Assembly (NCBI GenBank): GCA_023213395.1
Contig: CM041465.1
Location: forward strand, 149,303,741-149,367,740
DNA from: Cycas panzhihuaensis
Taxonomy: Eukaryota > Cycadophyta
Length of the DNA stretch: 64,000 bases
Reading direction: 5' to 3'
Part shown: piece by piece, positions 61,575 through 64,000 of the stretch
Layout: every line of letters begins with the position of its first letter
Numbering within the stretch: position 1 is the stretch's first letter
Notes under the pieces: model-generated
The model's database searches: none
What the model saw: only the letters and a program-made list of their open reading frames with translations
What the model was told of the DNA's origin: nothing
Made by a program: the position numbers and the translations under genes

Positions 61575-62459
61575 ACCCAGGTTGTAAGAGGTCTACCAAG
61601 TTTGGTTGGTGTGCAAGAAGATGGATCCGTAGAATTGTTGATGCCCATTCTAGTTGACGATACCATTGAGTTTGTATGCCCTATAGACATTTGTCAACCC
61701 ACTAATGAGAGAGTACAGAACCCTCGTAAAGCCAATTGTAATGCTGTAAATTAATTATTACAGTAATATATTTGAGGTATGCCCATTGTTTTACAATATA
61801 TTAATCGCTTGTATAATATTCTAGGGTTTTAATAATATTACTTTATTTTGTATTTTCAATCCCTAGCTTGTCTTCCTATATGTTGAATGATTTATAATCT
61901 ATTAGTTCTCTATTGTAATGATATTAAGCCATCCATTTATTTTTTGATCTGGTTCGTGACAATAATAATCTAACTCTGCGTAATCATTCTTCGGCACCCT
62001 CCATTCTGTATTAATTCACTAGTTTCAGCATGTATCTACATCAACACTTTTTCAATCTCTCACCTATTTATTAATCCATATTTTTCACTGGTCCATTCAT
62101 CATACGTCAATTGATTACTATCTTAATTTCGTTGCTCTTTGTTCACATGGTATAATCTAGTCCCATCGTCACCATTCCCTACTCTGTGACTCGGTTTCCT
62201 ACCTACTTGTGTGAATTTGCATAGCTTCACTCATTGTCATCTACATTATGTTCAATTTCATTACCCAAATAATCAGTGTGTGATTGCCTTATGTTGCCTC
62301 ACACCTCTTAGTCACCTACGTGATACATGTGCGCGTAGCAGTCATCACTCATCCAAAACTATATATCAAAGGAAGAACTGCATTATACACAAATGATATA
62401 AGTCATTATTATGGATCAGAAGGAAGCCTTATTATGAAATTATATTTGTCTGAATATTG

Positions 62460-62517
62460 ATACCACACATGATGATCATATCTGTGTGATACCCCACATG
62501 ATGATCATATCTACATC
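62460..62517. repeat. Tandem duplication, period 29
   Basis: CACATGATGATCATATCT occurs at 62466 and again at 62495 in adjacent 29-bp units. The core GATGATCATATC contains a TGATCA palindrome. Confidence 0.8.
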
Positions 62518-63528
62518 ACCCATAGGTTTGCATTATGTGATGTCGCCCATTTAATATATTTTATTCTCCTCAGTTGTAGGTGATAATTAAATCTAGTTTT
62601 TCCAGCCATATTTGCGTCGCCTGTTTAACAAAATTCAGCCTTATATTTTTCTACAATTACTCATATCAATTCGATTATGTTTTTGGTATGGTCATTGATA
62701 TATTATTTGGTGGTTTATATATTGCAACCTTTATTGCATAATAATAAATATAATCATCCAACTATTGAATCATAGTCACCACCCATTATTACTATACTTT
62801 GCTCTTTGATTTCTGTACAATCCTCCATCCACAGATTTATCAAATCATGTTTTGGATTTGATTTATTTGCCATTATTTATCCATAAGTTACCTTTTATAA
62901 ATCATTTGACATATATAATGGCATTTTATAAAGTAATCCAATATCAATATCATTGTCACTCCTCATAAATCCATATTATATTGACGTCACATATGGTCCT
63001 TTATTAAATCATGTTTGATGATTTATTAAGTCATCTTTAATGAGGTCTATCCATTGTTGTTCTCAAAATTCCTTTGTATATTTTGACATTTATTGCCCTA
63101 TTTCATATGGTTTCCTTTATCTTAAGCTACCTTGAAGATATTTGGTGTATAATAGTATTATAAGGTGTTGAGATATAGTGATACTTGTATGATAGCCTCA
63201 GAGGTGACTATTTATGTGATTTTGAGATGATTGTTTGCTCTCTTGTGTGCATTGCACATAAGAGAATAAGTTGGATAATGTTGATTGTTGAGGGTGATAT
63301 GAGAGAGTACTTTAATGATATAAGATATGCTTGAGAGGCAATATTTGAGAGCTATTGGGGTTACATGTCAAGTTTAGGCATTTATTAAACACATTTAAGG
63401 GCAATATTTGACATATTTTGATGGTGTATTCTTTAATCAATTTGATGGGAAAATTTGAGGGCATGACAAGGGCAAGAGAAGGGTAATAAGAGGGCATTAT
63501 AATCAAGGTAATGATTGATAAGCAAGCA

Positions 63529-63593
63529 AGCTATTGTTACAAGGAAGTAATCTTTGGGGCGAGCTATTATTACAAGGAAGCAATCTTTGGCAT
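63529..63593. repeat. Tandem duplication, period 33
   Basis: CTATTGTTACAAGGAAGTAA at 63531 and CTATTATTACAAGGAAGCAA at 63564, each followed by TCTTTGG. Confidence 0.8.
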
Positions 63594-64000
63594 TGAGTTG
63601 GTGGTGGAGTCCTTATAGTTATGGCCTTATGGCGATATGAGTGAGTGATTTTTGAAGTAAGGTCTTGGTTTGATGTGTTGACATAGTGACGAGATGAAGT
63701 TTGAGGTTTTTCATTGTTCATTTGTATGCAGTTGTATGAGAGTCCTTTGATGATATGAGGTATTGATGAGATGACTATTGAGATGATGTGTTCTTTTAAT
63801 TGATTGAATGGGCAAAGAATGATGAGTTTGTTGAAGTTCCCTAAGTTATAAGGAATCAAACTTTGTTGAGTTACATATGAGTGTGGTTATTCATTAATGG
63901 TGGCATGAGTCATGTTTGGAGTGTGTGTATCTTGATCATTATAAGATTTATGAGGTATTGGTTTGGTGAAGTGAGTGTTTAGATTCTATGTGATTGTTTG

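Larger units (their letters stand above)
61575..64000. other. Unassigned sequence downstream of the short LTR
   Basis: An ATG at about 61621 (MDP) sits where a copia Gag would start, but the frame closes at once. The remainder is AT-rich with no retroelement motif. Two small tandem duplications are noted separately. The other end of the element is either degraded or beyond 64000. Confidence 0.35.

Overview
This 64 kb window looks like intergenic DNA from a seed plant with a large, repeat-rich genome. I found no host gene, tRNA or rRNA gene. Almost every stretch belongs to an LTR retrotransposon, and most are decayed. The plant assignment rests on the mix of Ty1/copia and Ty3/gypsy polyproteins, iMet-type primer binding sites, a Tat-type Ty3 lineage with a second RNase H, and a plant-mobile-domain-like antisense reading frame. 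The species cannot be read from the sequence. Element names (Ty3-1, Copia-1, Tat-1 and so on) are local labels.

Left part (1-21397). Ty3-1 (minus, cut by the window edge) is followed by its 5' LTR, which carries a diverged tandem repeat. It abuts the reverse transcriptase of Copia-1 (minus). Copia-1 runs back through integrase, protease and gag to 6952, then an unusually long leader, an iMet primer site at 8946-8957 and a candidate 5' LTR. From about 9.3 kb Tat-1 (plus) has gag, protease, RT, RNase H and integrase up to 16173. After pol come a hairpin, an antisense frame resembling the plant mobile domain (17023-18310, minus), an archaeal-type RNase H (19362-19865, plus), a polypurine tract and the start of a 3' LTR at 20357.

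Middle (21398-37110). Tat-2 (minus, 13.7 kb) is a complete, GC-rich and CpG-rich element with two LTRs of about 2.55 kb, a primer binding site, a polypurine tract and an exact 5-bp target duplication. It sits inside the 3' LTR of its diverged relative Tat-1, whose LTR resumes at 35102. Tat-2 keeps gag and pol in pieces broken by frameshifts, and carries a duplicated version of the post-pol hairpin.

Right part (37110-64000). This part is AT-rich and older. It holds the 3' half of Copia-2 (plus) interrupted by a solo LTR; Copia-3 (minus) split by a 4.9 kb element with LTRs, primer site and purine tract but no recognisable coding sequence; Ty3-2 (minus); Ty3-3 (plus, with a chromodomain-like end); and a short LTR with a primer site at 61340. 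About 2.4 kb of unassigned AT-rich sequence follows.

The inferred nesting is Copia-2 > Tat-1 > {Copia-1 > Ty3-1; Tat-2}, plus Copia-3 > non-coding element. Only the Tat-2 insertion is proved by an exact target duplication. The solo LTR and the non-coding element have near matches, and the rest follows from which domains are missing at each junction. The items most worth a second look are the antisense plant-mobile-domain frame, the post-integrase RNase H and the conserved post-pol stem-loop of the Tat elements.
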